From Melioribacteraceae bacterium (lineage in GTDB: Bacteria; Bacteroidota; Ignavibacteria; Ignavibacteriales; Melioribacteraceae): a stretch of DNA of 57,828 nucleotides. The stretch covers positions 1 through 57,828 of the forward strand of contig JALNXG010000017.1 of the NCBI GenBank assembly GCA_023230485.1, read 5' to 3'. The translations under genes were made by a program, and so were the position numbers. Shown here piece after piece: positions 36,301 to 45,175 of the stretch. A model generated the notes under the pieces. The model saw nothing but the letters and a program-made list of their open reading frames with translations, was not told where the DNA came from and did no database searches. The stretch's first letter is position 1, and each line of letters opens with the position of its first letter.

Positions 36301-36676
36301 TATGCGACTCGAGGAAGTGGATGAAATTAAGGAAGAGATGGAAGATCGATTCGGCAAAACTCCACCGGTTGTCGAACGTGTAATAATGACTGCCATACTT
36401 CGCTATCATGCTTCTTACGCGATGCTCGAAAGGATTATTATCCAACGTAATCGTATTGCATTAATCCTTCCTAAGGGAGAAAAAGAATCCTTCTATAAAG
36501 AAAAGTTTGTTAAATTACTTGAGTACGTTAATGTAAAATATTCTAAAGAAGTAAAACTCGTTCAGACCAATGAATCACTAAAACTTGAGATGACAAATAA
36601 AATAAATTCACCTGAAGGGATACTTAAATATTTGATTGAGTTTGTAAGCGAATTAAGTAAGATTATTTCTAATTAG
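33317..36676 (+). CDS. mfd: Transcription-repair coupling factor Mfd
   Basis: A 1119-residue DNA translocase that removes stalled RNA polymerase and recruits UvrA. The UvrB-like N-terminal region includes 'GDYAIRGSIIDFWSF'. The RNA-polymerase-interacting domain contains 'GDFVVHQNFGIGMYAGL'. The RecG-like motor has Walker A 'GDVGFGKTEIAVRAAFK', the DEEH box ('IIDEEHRFGV'), 'LSATPIPRTL' and motif VI 'QLRGRVGRSDRQAYAYLL'. The C-terminal domain is present, and the length is normal. An acidic stretch near residues 255-300 (EENEESEE-like and EEEQ runs) is a lineage extra. The gene is divergent from the Lon-pyk-amrS unit and followed 26 bases later by gatD. Confidence 0.97.
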   Translation: MKNIFPLLENPAYTIELKKQLSLLKNKKGKIAISQFYGSSKALFVSEIFSENNHLLILLPSIQSIHELAVELSLLGFTDYVIQIDDFSKESIQERLTVISNKDKFIALSTYGILKTKLPSKNELSNKTTTITAGGDLSYDELVEYLNLLNYNKEKFSADPGDYAIRGSIIDFWSFSEKMPCRIEFDGDFLESIRYFDSDSQRSLNKVESVTLAAIIDSSASDESGNIFHYLDSPLVFASQFELSHFFSPSTLENEEESEEIIEIDASIRNELYSDKKYSQPIEDDEQKEEEQFSLDDLFEHNCRWIIEEELEQSENRINLQISEIQPINSNFDLFFNILTEQKKKNNQIILAVENELQVRRLIDLLSEYKEELSEMILSGTIKITVFPIKSGFYSKPDRLFLVTDYQIFNKPYRTKLPGKSKVKKSRIKDLASIKKGDFVVHQNFGIGMYAGLENIKIGDIEQESIKILYAEGGVVYVNLNYFSLVKKFSQKDNVPPKLSSLGSGEWKKTKKKVKAQIKEAARELITLYAKRKSAEGYAFSSDSIWQKELEASFFYEDTPDQSKVTEEVKSDMEGRNPMDRLVCGDVGFGKTEIAVRAAFKSINDGKQVALLVPTTILAEQHYNTFKDRLAQFPVRVAAMSRFQTKTQQNETVEKLEKGEVDILIGTHRILSKDIKFKDLGLLIIDEEHRFGVMHKEKLKSLKANVDSLTLSATPIPRTLNLSLLGARDLSIIATPPPNRQPIYTRVDVFDIKKVREWITTEIKRNGQVYFVHDRVQSIEKITSFLQKYMPQVSFGVAHGQMKPAQLEEVIYDFLNKKYHVLVATKIIESGLDIPNVNTIIINRADRFGLAELHQLRGRVGRSDRQAYAYLLVPSLDSITKKAVKRLQAIEEYTDLGEGFNIAMRDLEIRGAGNLLGTEQSGNIDSVGFDTYMKLLDEAVEELRQDEFKEVFKDLPKQIERSEPTIDCYFEIGIPKGFMPDQADRLSFYTALFSIMRLEEVDEIKEEMEDRFGKTPPVVERVIMTAILRYHASYAMLERIIIQRNRIALILPKGEKESFYKEKFVKLLEYVNVKYSKEVKLVQTNESLKLEMTNKINSPEGILKYLIEFVSELSKIISN

Positions 36677-36702
36677 CATGTTCACTAATATCGGGACTAA
36701 TA

Positions 36703-38082
36703 ATGAGCGACTACAAAGGTTACCGCGGCAAAGCTTTAGAAACATTAAAAAAATTTAAGGCATTAGTTTGGAGTGATGTAGAATTAATTACCGACAAAGG
36801 AAATTTCAAAGGAATTATATTACCACGTTCCGAAACTGCCGATCCACTTCACATCGTAATAAAATTAAATGTCGGCTATAATATCGGCATCGCTGCCAAA
36901 TCAATCAAAGATATTAAGTTTTTCGGGAGGAAGGAAGCTCATTATAAAATTCCAGAAAAGGAATTCCCGGTTGATCCAAAGAAACCGCGAGTAAAACTTC
37001 TTGGAACAGGTGGCACAATTGCAAGTAGATTGGATTACCGTACAGGTGCTGTAATACCCGCCTTTTCACCCGGTGAACTTTATGGTTCTGTACCTGAACT
37101 CGCCGATTACTGTAATCTCGAAACCGAAAAACTTTATGGCGTATTTTCGGAGAATATGGGTCCCGATCAGTGGAAAGGAACTGCAGAGGCAATCGGAAGA
37201 GAAATTGATAAAGGTGTAGAAGGGATTGTAATCGGGCACGGTACTGATACAATGCATCATACTGCTGCGATTCTTTCTTTTATGGTGCAAAACTCTCCTG
37301 TACCAATTGTGATGGTTGGATCGCAGAGATCATCGGATCGACCTTCGTCTGATGCTGCACTGAACTTAATGCACAGCGTAAAGACTGCAGCCGAAAGCGA
37401 TATAGCTGAGGTAATGGTCTGTATGTTCGGACCTACATCGGATTACTATGGACTTCTTCACCGCGGAACACGTGTAAGAAAGATGCACTCATCATATAGA
37501 TCAACATTTAGAACAATCGGCGATATACCGATAGCAAAAGTAAGCCGCGAGGAGATAACTCCATTACGTCAAGATTATGCCCGCCGCAGACGCGATAGAA
37601 ACGTTACAATTAATACTGCCTTTGAAGAGAAAGTCAGCATTGTTTATTACTACCCGAATATGAAGCCTGATATTATTGAGTCACTTATTGATAACGATTA
37701 CAAAGGGATTATTATTGCAGGGACAGGATTAGGACACGTTAATAAACCGCTTTATCCGGCATTAAAAAAAGCACACGATAAGGGGATTTCTATTTATATG
37801 ACCGTACAAACTCTATGGGGATTTGTTCAGATGTATGTTTATGATACGGGAAGGGATATGATGGAGCTTGGTGTAGTACCCGCAGCGAATATGCTACCTG
37901 AAGTTGCTTATATGAAACTTTGCTGGGCACTCGGTCAGACCAAAGACCAAAAGAAAGTACAGGAGATAATGCTTACACCAATTGCCGGCGAGATAACAGA
38001 ACGTGAACCAAGTAACGGATACTTAATCTACCAAGGTGGACTACCGGAAGTAGAAGAATTTATTTCAAAATATGTGAAGTAA
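36703..38082 (+). CDS. gatD: GatD-type asparaginase (archaeal-style Glu-tRNA(Gln) amidotransferase subunit D)
   Basis: A 459-residue protein matching GatD rather than ordinary L-asparaginase. An N-terminal SH3-like domain of about 95 residues ('YRGKALETLKKF', 'FKGIILPRSETADP', 'YNIGI') precedes the asparaginase core with 'LLGTGGTIASRLDYRTGAV' (first catalytic Thr), 'VIGHGTDTMHHTAA' (second Thr-Asp) and 'GSQRSSDRPSSDA'. GatD releases ammonia from glutamine for GatE to amidate Glu-tRNA(Gln) in archaea. GatE is not in the window. In this bacterium it may act as a stand-alone asparaginase/glutaminase or with an unlinked partner. The start at 36703 follows 'ATCGGGACTAATA', a weak ribosome site. 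Confidence 0.85.
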   Translation: MSDYKGYRGKALETLKKFKALVWSDVELITDKGNFKGIILPRSETADPLHIVIKLNVGYNIGIAAKSIKDIKFFGRKEAHYKIPEKEFPVDPKKPRVKLLGTGGTIASRLDYRTGAVIPAFSPGELYGSVPELADYCNLETEKLYGVFSENMGPDQWKGTAEAIGREIDKGVEGIVIGHGTDTMHHTAAILSFMVQNSPVPIVMVGSQRSSDRPSSDAALNLMHSVKTAAESDIAEVMVCMFGPTSDYYGLLHRGTRVRKMHSSYRSTFRTIGDIPIAKVSREEITPLRQDYARRRRDRNVTINTAFEEKVSIVYYYPNMKPDIIESLIDNDYKGIIIAGTGLGHVNKPLYPALKKAHDKGISIYMTVQTLWGFVQMYVYDTGRDMMELGVVPAANMLPEVAYMKLCWALGQTKDQKKVQEIMLTPIAGEITEREPSNGYLIYQGGLPEVEEFISKYVK

Positions 38083-38361
38083 TAAAAAGTTCGATCACAT
38101 AATAAAAAGCAAGTTATTACTAATTACGCTACTTAGATAAAAGAATTGTAAAACTAAAATAAATTTGGTTGCTACTCTTACTCAAAAAACAAGAAGCAGA
38201 TAAATTAGTGATCATCACACTACATTCTTTAATTCTTGGATGCAGGTAAAATCGATATATTTAACAACTAATTCGATACAAGCTTTTGATATTTAATAAA
38301 TTTAGTATAATCAACTACAATGGGAGCAACCGTTAAGTTTATTTAATGGGACTCTTAATCC

Positions 38362-39333
38362 CTAATCTAAAACACTATTAGCAATATACCCCATAATATT
38401 TTCGGCGTGTGAGCGGCTGTTTTCAATAAACCATCTCCCTGTATCCATTCCACCACATACTACTCCCGCTAAAAATAATCCCGCAATATTCGTCTCGAAA
38501 TTTTCATTGTTATAAACCGGCACTAAATTAAATTCGCTCTCTAATTTAATACCAATATTTTTCAAGAAGCGATAATCAGGATGATATCCCGTCATTGCAA
38601 ATACGAAATCATTTTCAATTGTCAAATTTCCTTCAGGCGTAAGTATATCCACCGAATCATCCCGAATCTCTTTTACGTAAGAATTAAAATGTGCTTTGAT
38701 TGATCCCTCTGCAATTCGATTCTCAATATCAGGTTTAACCCAATATTTTACATTTTCATCTAATTTATTTTTGCGGACTACCATTGTAACATCCGCAGCA
38801 CGTCTGAATGTTTCGAGTGCCACATCCACAGCCGAATTGCCTCCGCCGATTACAACTATTTTTGTTTCTGCGAAAGGGTGGGCATCTTCATAATAATGTT
38901 TTACTTTTTTAAGACTTTCGCCAGGGACGCTGATAAGATTAGGATAATCATAAAATCCTGTAGCGATGATTACGTTTCTTGCTGAATAAGAACCTTTCTC
39001 TGATTCGACAATAAAATCACCCTTCTCACCCGATACATTAGTTACTTTTTCATAGGGAGAAAGATTTAGTTTCCAAGCATCTTTCACTCGACGGTAATAT
39101 TCTAATGCTTCGCTTCGAGTCGGCTTCACTCCATGAGATATGAATGGCACTTGCCCGATCTCCAATCGATCCGAAGTAGAAAAGAATACCATATTAGTAG
39201 GATAATTATAAATGGAATTAAGCAAGCATCCTTTTTCTAAAATCTTATAATTAAGATTATGAACTGAAGCAGCAATTCCGCAAGCTAATCCGATAGGACC
39301 GCCACCAACAATAATTACATCAAATTTTTCCAT
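38362..39333 (-). CDS. ypdA: YpdA-type bacillithiol-disulfide reductase (FAD/NAD(P) oxidoreductase)
   Basis: A 323-residue flavoprotein of the thioredoxin-reductase-like group. It has an FAD-binding 'VIIVGGGPIGLACG' at residue 6, an NAD(P)-binding 'VVIGGGNSAVDVALE', the family stretch 'YPTNMVFFSTSDRLEIG', and a C-terminal 'GLFLAGVVCGG'. It lacks a CxxC pair, as YpdA does. YpdA keeps the low-molecular-weight thiol bacillithiol reduced, which fits a bacterium that uses bacillithiol instead of glutathione. It is convergent with gatD across a 278-bp gap in which I see nothing recognisable, and divergent from the small membrane-protein gene. Confidence 0.87.
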   Translation of the reverse strand: MEKFDVIIVGGGPIGLACGIAASVHNLNYKILEKGCLLNSIYNYPTNMVFFSTSDRLEIGQVPFISHGVKPTRSEALEYYRRVKDAWKLNLSPYEKVTNVSGEKGDFIVESEKGSYSARNVIIATGFYDYPNLISVPGESLKKVKHYYEDAHPFAETKIVVIGGGNSAVDVALETFRRAADVTMVVRKNKLDENVKYWVKPDIENRIAEGSIKAHFNSYVKEIRDDSVDILTPEGNLTIENDFVFAMTGYHPDYRFLKNIGIKLESEFNLVPVYNNENFETNIAGLFLAGVVCGGMDTGRWFIENSRSHAENIMGYIANSVLD

Positions 39334-39414
39334 ATCTCTTTTTATTTTTGTGAATAATTCTTATTTAGTTTTACGATATTGTATAACTCAAAACTAATCA
39401 ATTATGCAGAAATT

Positions 39415-39963
39415 ATGTCAAACAAAAATAAAAATAATCAGTCTAATAAAGAGAGCAAGATTAAGACTTATAAATACACATTCTTCCAAATATTTCTTTA
39501 TCGATACGGAAACATTATAGCCACTTTATTTCTTGTGTTCCATTTTTTTACTTCTGCTATTATGATGTTTCAAAAATGGTATTTCGGTGTTCTTTTTATT
39601 CTTAATATGTTTTTAATCTTTATCCTAAATAAACACTTTCTAAAAACATATAAGTATTTTCCTTTCTTAATAAAGGCAGATGATACAAAATTGATCTGTT
39701 CAAATTTTTTTCTTAGTACAAAAATGATTGAAATTCGTTACGATGAGATTCTGGAATTAAAGGGTGGAATTTTCAGCGGACATATCACAAAACCAATTTA
39801 TGTGGTTGCAAAAGGTAATAAAGAGATTGGTTTTTATTCTCATGCAGGTAATTTCAATAAGTTATTAACACAAATCCTGCAGTATATTCCACAGGATTTA
39901 TATAATAACTCACTTAATAAAATAGAAGAAATGAAGAAGGGGACTAAAAGTCGACTAAAATAG
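39415..39963 (+). CDS. Small two-helix membrane protein of unknown function
   Basis: A 182-residue protein from ATG 39415; a TTG 36 bases upstream would add 12 residues and is less likely. A polar, Asn/Lys-rich N-terminus (1-30) is followed by two closely spaced hydrophobic helices (about 36-60 and 63-85), then a soluble domain with strand-rich 'TKLICSNFFLSTKMIEIRYDEILELKGG', like a PH-type membrane-associated domain. The C-terminus is lysine-rich. No enzyme motif is visible. It stands alone between ypdA and the decayed beta-propeller gene. Confidence 0.72.
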   Translation: MSNKNKNNQSNKESKIKTYKYTFFQIFLYRYGNIIATLFLVFHFFTSAIMMFQKWYFGVLFILNMFLIFILNKHFLKTYKYFPFLIKADDTKLICSNFFLSTKMIEIRYDEILELKGGIFSGHITKPIYVVAKGNKEIGFYSHAGNFNKLLTQILQYIPQDLYNNSLNKIEEMKKGTKSRLK

Positions 39964-40057
39964 AATTATTCTAGTAATATCATTACATTCTAAAATTGTT
40001 TTCTTTTCGGATGCACAAATTCCATCTTCAAAGAAAACATTTCTATTATTGACTTAA

Positions 40058-40259
40058 TTATTTACCGCCTGCTTCTGTATCACCAAAATTTTCACAACGC
40101 CATATCACTTCAATCCCTGAAGTCTTTAGAATATTTTGTCCTTTATCAGTTGCCTTCCAAATTTCGCCACTTACTGATCCAAAAAACCATATGCTATGCG
40201 TTGCATCAGCAACATCGATTACAAATCCTCTTGTTCTACCACTAACGCTTCCTGATTCT
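40058..40259 (-). pseudogene. Remnant of a beta-propeller (sortilin/BNR-like) secreted protein
   Basis: On the minus strand a 66-codon frame reads 'ESGSVSGRTRGFVIDVADA', 'HSIWFFGSVSGEIWKATDKG', then diverges to 'TEAGGK' and a stop at 40058. Secreted exo-propeller proteins of this phylum have a 'GGRTRALAID....W.AGSVSGGIWKTTDGG' repeat, so the resemblance is strong. There is no start codon or ribosome site. An in-frame TGA lies immediately before the conserved stretch, and only one propeller blade is left. It is best explained as a broken gene end beside the tRNA. Confidence 0.6.
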
Positions 40260-40290
40260 CACTCAATTATACGATTTGTAAGCTTCAAAG

Positions 40291-40362
40291 TACCCCCGGC
40301 GGGAATCGAACCTGCGCGCATGGCTTCGGAGACCAATGCTCTATCCACTGAGCTACGGGGGC
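40291..40362 (-). tRNA. tRNA-Arg (anticodon CCG)
   Basis: A full cloverleaf folds on the minus strand. The acceptor is GCCCCCG with CGGGGGT, the D-arm is GCTC/GAGC, the anticodon loop is CTCCGAA (anticodon CCG) and the T-loop is TTCGATT. The A discriminator base is at 40291 and CCA is not encoded. A T.T pair at the top of the anticodon stem and an A.C pair in the T-stem are imperfect. Confidence 0.9.
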
Positions 40363-40545
40363 ATTTTATTCTAATTTATAAATTTACTCATTTAATCAAT
40401 ATTTTTCACCCATATTATTAATGGATATTGCTTCATTGACTGATCCCATTGTAATGTCAAATATTGATAATAAGATTTCACTTAATTGTTTAGAATGTGT
40501 AATTTTCTTGAATACTATTCTCACAAATAATTATTAGGACATTTA

Positions 40546-42024
40546 ATGCCATCGAGAAGAGATTTTATTAAAACAAGTGGACTTGCAGCGGCAGGGCTTG
40601 CAATATCAGGCAATGCACTTGCAACAGGTTTGAGAGATAACACTTTGGAACATTTAACTTCACAATCACAATTTTCTGCATCATCTAATTTCGTAAGTAA
40701 ACGTCCCCCTCTTTCAGAGAGAAAATTCACAAGCGAAGCAGTAGAGGCTAAAATTGCTCAAATAAAAAAAGATATCTCTGATGAGGAACTCGCTTGGATG
40801 TTTGAAAATTGCTTTCCAAATACTCTCGATACTACTGTTACGTTTAAGTATAGCCATGGCAAGCCTGATACATTTGTAATTACAGGTGATATAAATGCTA
40901 TGTGGCTTCGCGATTCCACAGCCCAAGTTTTTCCCTATCTTCCCTTAACGAAAGAAGACGAAAAACTAAAAGAACTTATTGCAGGAGTAATTAATAGGCA
41001 AACTAAATGTATTCTCATTGATCCTTATGCGAATGCTTTTAACGATGGACCCGGTCATTCAGAATGGATGAGTGACCTTACAGATATGAAGCCGGAACTC
41101 CACGAACGAAAATGGGAAATCGATTCCCTATGCTATCCGATTCGCTTATCTTATAATTATTGGAAAACCACCAGAGACGAGTCTGTCTTTTCTGATGAAT
41201 GGTATAACGCAATGAAATTGGTATTGATAACTTTCAAAGAGCAACAGAGAAAAGATGGTAACCAAAAATCGCCATATAAATTCCAAAGAGTAACGGGTTG
41301 GCAATCCGATACGGTTGCCGGCGGCGGCTACGGCAATCCAATTGTACCTGTCGGTTTAATTGTTTCTATTTTCCGTCCCTCAGATGATGCCACAATTTTC
41401 TCTTTCCTCATTCCATCAAATTATTTTGCGGTCATTTCATTGCGTCAACTTTCAGATATTTTAATGAATGTAAAGCATGATAAAACATTTGCTGATGAAT
41501 GCAATGCACTCGCTGATGAAGTAGAAAAAGCATTAAATAAATTCGCTAAATCAGAACATCTCGATTTCGGTACAATGATTCCATATGAAGTAGATGGCTA
41601 TGGCAATAAGCATTTTATGGATGATGCCAACATTCCAAGTTTGCTTTCGCTTCCATATCTTGATGCAATAGAAATAGAAAATCCGCTTTATAAAAACACT
41701 CGTAAATTTTTATTGAGTCAATCGAATCCTTATTTTTTCAAAGGTAGTGCCGGTGAAGGAATCGGCGGACCGCATGCAGGTGTTAATCAGATTTGGCACC
41801 TCTCTATTATTATGCAGGCACTTACTTCCGATGATAAAAATGAAATTAAAAAATGTCTTCATACAATCAAGAATACACATGCCAATACAGGATTTATGCA
41901 CGAATCCTTCAATAAAGATAATCCTGAAAAGTTCTCTCGTTCTTGGTTCGCTTGGGCTAATACCCTTTTCGGTGAACTAATAATTAAAATTCATCAAAAT
42001 CATCCCGAACTTTTAAAGAGCTAA
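40546..42024 (+). CDS. Glycoside hydrolase family 125 (exo-alpha-1,6-mannosidase)
   Basis: A 492-residue exported enzyme. The N-terminus has a Tat signal (SRRDFIKTSGLAAAGLAISG). The catalytic (alpha/alpha)6 domain shows GH125 motifs: 'FVITGDINAMWLRDSTAQVFPY', 'FNDGPGHSEWMSDLTDMKP', 'WEIDSLCYPIRLSYNYW', 'MDDANIPSLLSLPYL' and 'TGFMHESFNKDNP'. Known members remove alpha-1,6-linked mannose from N-glycans or mannan with inversion. The start has an AGGA site eight bases upstream. The GH92 mannosidase follows after five bases, so the two act as a set on alpha-mannan or mannose-containing glycans. Confidence 0.93.
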   Translation: MPSRRDFIKTSGLAAAGLAISGNALATGLRDNTLEHLTSQSQFSASSNFVSKRPPLSERKFTSEAVEAKIAQIKKDISDEELAWMFENCFPNTLDTTVTFKYSHGKPDTFVITGDINAMWLRDSTAQVFPYLPLTKEDEKLKELIAGVINRQTKCILIDPYANAFNDGPGHSEWMSDLTDMKPELHERKWEIDSLCYPIRLSYNYWKTTRDESVFSDEWYNAMKLVLITFKEQQRKDGNQKSPYKFQRVTGWQSDTVAGGGYGNPIVPVGLIVSIFRPSDDATIFSFLIPSNYFAVISLRQLSDILMNVKHDKTFADECNALADEVEKALNKFAKSEHLDFGTMIPYEVDGYGNKHFMDDANIPSLLSLPYLDAIEIENPLYKNTRKFLLSQSNPYFFKGSAGEGIGGPHAGVNQIWHLSIIMQALTSDDKNEIKKCLHTIKNTHANTGFMHESFNKDNPEKFSRSWFAWANTLFGELIIKIHQNHPELLKS

Positions 42025-42029
42025 TAATT

Positions 42030-44558
42030 ATGAAAAAATATTTTGTTATAGTATTACTTCTCTGGGGCGTAATTTTGATGAATACCGGCTCGGTACAGGG
42101 AATGTCAACAAAAATAATATCCAATAGTGAAAGACCAAAAAACGATAGCGATATTAGTACTGATATATCTAAAAATATTGAAAAAGTTAATAAAAACATA
42201 CAAAAGAAATTTATTAACCTCTCAGACATAAATAAAACAGCATATTTTATTGATAAAAGAAACCTCACGGAAGAGAAAAAACTCGTTTCCTCGAAGAACG
42301 ATCACCATTTAACAAAATATATCGACCCTTTTATTGGCACGGCAGCGCATGGACATACATTCCCTGGCGCAGTTACCCCATTCGGAATGATTCAACTAAG
42401 TCCTGATAATGGCAGAAGCGGTTGGGATTGGTGCTCCGGTTATAATTATTCCGATTCACTTGTAACAGGATTTTCACATACTCATTTAAGTGGGACAGGA
42501 ATCGGCGATCTTTGCGATATCTCATTTATCCCCTTTATTTCTGCGACCGAGCTATCATCTATAAATCTCCCCGAAATAGTTCAATCTAAATTTAGTCACG
42601 AAAACGAGAGTGCCTCCGCAGGATATTATTCGGTTGAGTTAGATGATTCAAAAATAAAAGTGGAACTAACCGCCACTGAAAGAACCGGGATTCAGAAATA
42701 TACTTTCCCTCAATCAGAAAACGCATATATATTGCTTGATCTGGGATTCGCAATTAATTGGGATAGCACCACTGATACATATATCAAAATAGAAAATGAT
42801 ACCACAATTTCTGGCTATCGATTTTCTAAAGGCTGGGCAACCGATCAAAAAATTTATTTCACTACTCGCCTTTCAAAACCATTCTCTTCTTTTATTTTAT
42901 CATCTGATGAGGAAATATCAGTTCATCTGAATAGAAAGAAAGGAGATATTGGGAATTCGACAAATGATAACGATGGCTCCTTGAATTTAAATGAAATAGG
43001 TGAAAAGGCAAATCCCTCATTAGAAGAAATCACTGGAAATTTTCACATTAAAGAAGCATACGGTAGAAAACTCCGACTCTTCTTAAAATACAAAATGGAC
43101 GCCAACGAAACTATACTTGTAAAAACCGCAATCTCTTCGGCAAGTATCGAAGGTGCTAAAAAGAATCTTCTTACTGATAAATTCAGTTGGAATTTTGATG
43201 AAGTTCGAAATCACGCCAATAATCTATGGGAAAATGAACTTCAGAAAATTAAAATTACGACTGAAGATGAGTCTGCGAAAAGAACTTTTTATACCGCATT
43301 ATATCATTCGCTCATTGCACCTTCTCTTTATAGCGATATTGACGGCAATTATAAAGCTCCTGATGGCACAATTCACAACACGAATGGATATAATCGATAT
43401 ACGATTTTTTCTCTTTGGGATACATTCCGTGCCGCGCATCCTCTCTTTACTTTAATAGCGCAAGATAAAATTAATGACTTCATTAACTCTATGATCGGAC
43501 ATTATAAAGAGACCGGGCTACTTCCTGTTTGGGAGTTAATGGGCAATGAAACAGGTACTATGATTGGCTATCATGCAATCCCGGTATTCGCAGATGCAAT
43601 TCTAAAAGGGTTCAACGGATTTGATATTAATCTCGCTTATGATGCAATGAAAAATAGCGCAATGCAGGATAAGCTTGGACTTAAATATTGGAAAGAACTT
43701 GGATATATACCCTCTGACAAAGAAAACGAATCAGTTTCTAAAGGTTTAGAATATGCCTATGATGATTGGTGCATCGCACAAATCGCAAAAAAGCTCGATA
43801 AAAATGAAGACTACGAATACTTTATGAATCGTTCTATTAATTATAAAAACTATTTCGATCCTTCACTCGGTTTTATGCGCGGAAAAAATTCTGAAGGAAA
43901 ATGGAAGGATCCTTTTAATCCACGCTATTCTAATCACCGCGATGATATTTTTACTGAAGGCAATGCTTGGCAGTATAGCTGGTTCGCTCCGCATGATGTT
44001 CAGGGACTTATTAATTTAATGGGTGGCAGTACAAAATTTCTTACAAAATTAGATTCCCTTTTTACTATCGACTCAAAAATAGATGGAGAAAATGCCTCTT
44101 CTGATATTTCGGGTTTAATCGGGCAGTATGCCCACGGTAATGAACCGAGTCATCATATTGCCTATCTTTATAATTATGCGGGTGCACCTGCAAAAACGCA
44201 GGCAATCATAAATAAAATAATTACTGAGCTTTACAGTGATAAACCGGATGGACTTTCGGGTAATGAAGATTGCGGCCAGATGTCTGCTTGGTTTGTTTTC
44301 TCTGCTCTCGGTTTCTATCCCGTTAACCCTGCTAATCAAGTTTACAGCTTAGGAACTCCTTTATTCGATAAAGCCGAAATCGTACTTCCAAATGGGAAAA
44401 TTTTTACTATAATTGCAGAAAGAAAATCAAAAGAAAATATTTATATCCAAACTGTTGAATTAAACGGAAAAACAATCGATAATTATATTGTAAATCACTC
44501 TGATATAATTGAGGGAGGTATCTTAAAATTTGTCATGAGAAGCACTCCCAAAGAGTAA
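42030..44558 (+). CDS. Glycoside hydrolase family 92 alpha-mannosidase
   Basis: An 842-residue secreted enzyme. A signal peptide (MKKYFVIVLLLWGVIL) and a polar spacer to about residue 90 precede the GH92 body: 'YIDPFIGTAAHGHTFPGAV', 'TPFGMIQLSPDN', 'GFSHTHLSGTG', 'FSLWDTFRAAHPL', 'ETGLLPVWE', 'HGNEPSHHIAYLYNYAG' and 'LSGNEDCGQMSAWFVFSALG'. The family uses calcium and cleaves alpha-1,2-, 1,3-, 1,4- or 1,6-mannosides. The glutamates of 'GNEPSHH' and 'GNEDCGQM' are in the expected places. It is in one unit with GH125, suggesting stepwise mannan trimming in the periplasm. Confidence 0.94.
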   Translation: MKKYFVIVLLLWGVILMNTGSVQGMSTKIISNSERPKNDSDISTDISKNIEKVNKNIQKKFINLSDINKTAYFIDKRNLTEEKKLVSSKNDHHLTKYIDPFIGTAAHGHTFPGAVTPFGMIQLSPDNGRSGWDWCSGYNYSDSLVTGFSHTHLSGTGIGDLCDISFIPFISATELSSINLPEIVQSKFSHENESASAGYYSVELDDSKIKVELTATERTGIQKYTFPQSENAYILLDLGFAINWDSTTDTYIKIENDTTISGYRFSKGWATDQKIYFTTRLSKPFSSFILSSDEEISVHLNRKKGDIGNSTNDNDGSLNLNEIGEKANPSLEEITGNFHIKEAYGRKLRLFLKYKMDANETILVKTAISSASIEGAKKNLLTDKFSWNFDEVRNHANNLWENELQKIKITTEDESAKRTFYTALYHSLIAPSLYSDIDGNYKAPDGTIHNTNGYNRYTIFSLWDTFRAAHPLFTLIAQDKINDFINSMIGHYKETGLLPVWELMGNETGTMIGYHAIPVFADAILKGFNGFDINLAYDAMKNSAMQDKLGLKYWKELGYIPSDKENESVSKGLEYAYDDWCIAQIAKKLDKNEDYEYFMNRSINYKNYFDPSLGFMRGKNSEGKWKDPFNPRYSNHRDDIFTEGNAWQYSWFAPHDVQGLINLMGGSTKFLTKLDSLFTIDSKIDGENASSDISGLIGQYAHGNEPSHHIAYLYNYAGAPAKTQAIINKIITELYSDKPDGLSGNEDCGQMSAWFVFSALGFYPVNPANQVYSLGTPLFDKAEIVLPNGKIFTIIAERKSKENIYIQTVELNGKTIDNYIVNHSDIIEGGILKFVMRSTPKE

Positions 44559-44650
44559 TTCCGCAGTATAGTAAAAATATTTAACTTTTGTTTTATAAAA
44601 ATTTTTTTAATTTAGTTGATACAAAAGAAAAGAATGGAGATTTAGTAGTT

Positions 44651-45166
44651 ATGTTGTTAAAAAAGACTGTCACTGATATTGTTGCAATACTGAAAAAACA
44701 ACCCGCACCCGGACAGAAGAAAATTACAATTTGGGCTTCTTTACAAGCTCAGATGGAAGACGCAGGTACTTGGGATCAAGAAGTAATGAAGGAAATTGAA
44801 AAAATCATTACTGCACAACTTAATAAACTTGATAAAAAAGTTTTCGTAAAACTTTTTGAAGATAGCGGTGCTTTTTTGAATAGTGATGAAGAAGCAAATA
44901 AAATGACACCCAAAGCGATGAAAACCGCATTAGTCGATGAATTAGTCGGTCTCGTTTTAGATAAACTCGATAGCAATTACACGCGCAGTAGCTATTTTGA
45001 AGAAGAAACTTTGGTAAACGATAGCGATGTATCACCAAAATCGAAAAGCGATGAAGATGATGTTCCGGCAGTGGAAGAACCCGATGAATTTGATGAAGAC
45101 GATATCGATTTTACTGATGATAGTCTATACGATGACGAAGATTCATTCGATGATGACCATATTTAA
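44651..45166 (+). CDS. Acidic-tailed protein of unknown function
   Basis: A 171-residue protein from ATG 44651 with a GGAG site 11 bases upstream. A TTG-started longer form at 44588 has no good site. The N-terminal 120 residues are predicted helical, with 'ITIWASLQAQMEDAGTW', then 'KKVFVKLFEDSGAF' and 'LVDELVGLVLDKLD'. The last 50 are extremely acidic (Asp/Glu runs such as 'DEFDEDDIDFTDDSLYDDED'). I recognise no family. Acidic tails of this kind occur in RNA-polymerase-associated and DNA-mimic proteins, but nothing here proves such a role. It is convergent with the M14 peptidase gene, ten bases away. Confidence 0.7.
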   Translation: MLLKKTVTDIVAILKKQPAPGQKKITIWASLQAQMEDAGTWDQEVMKEIEKIITAQLNKLDKKVFVKLFEDSGAFLNSDEEANKMTPKAMKTALVDELVGLVLDKLDSNYTRSSYFEEETLVNDSDVSPKSKSDEDDVPAVEEPDEFDEDDIDFTDDSLYDDEDSFDDDHI

Positions 45167-45175
45167 TTATTCATA

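Noticed and set aside
40191..40421. 76-residue plus-strand ORF
   Set aside because: It runs through the tRNA-Arg gene on the opposite strand and has no coding features.
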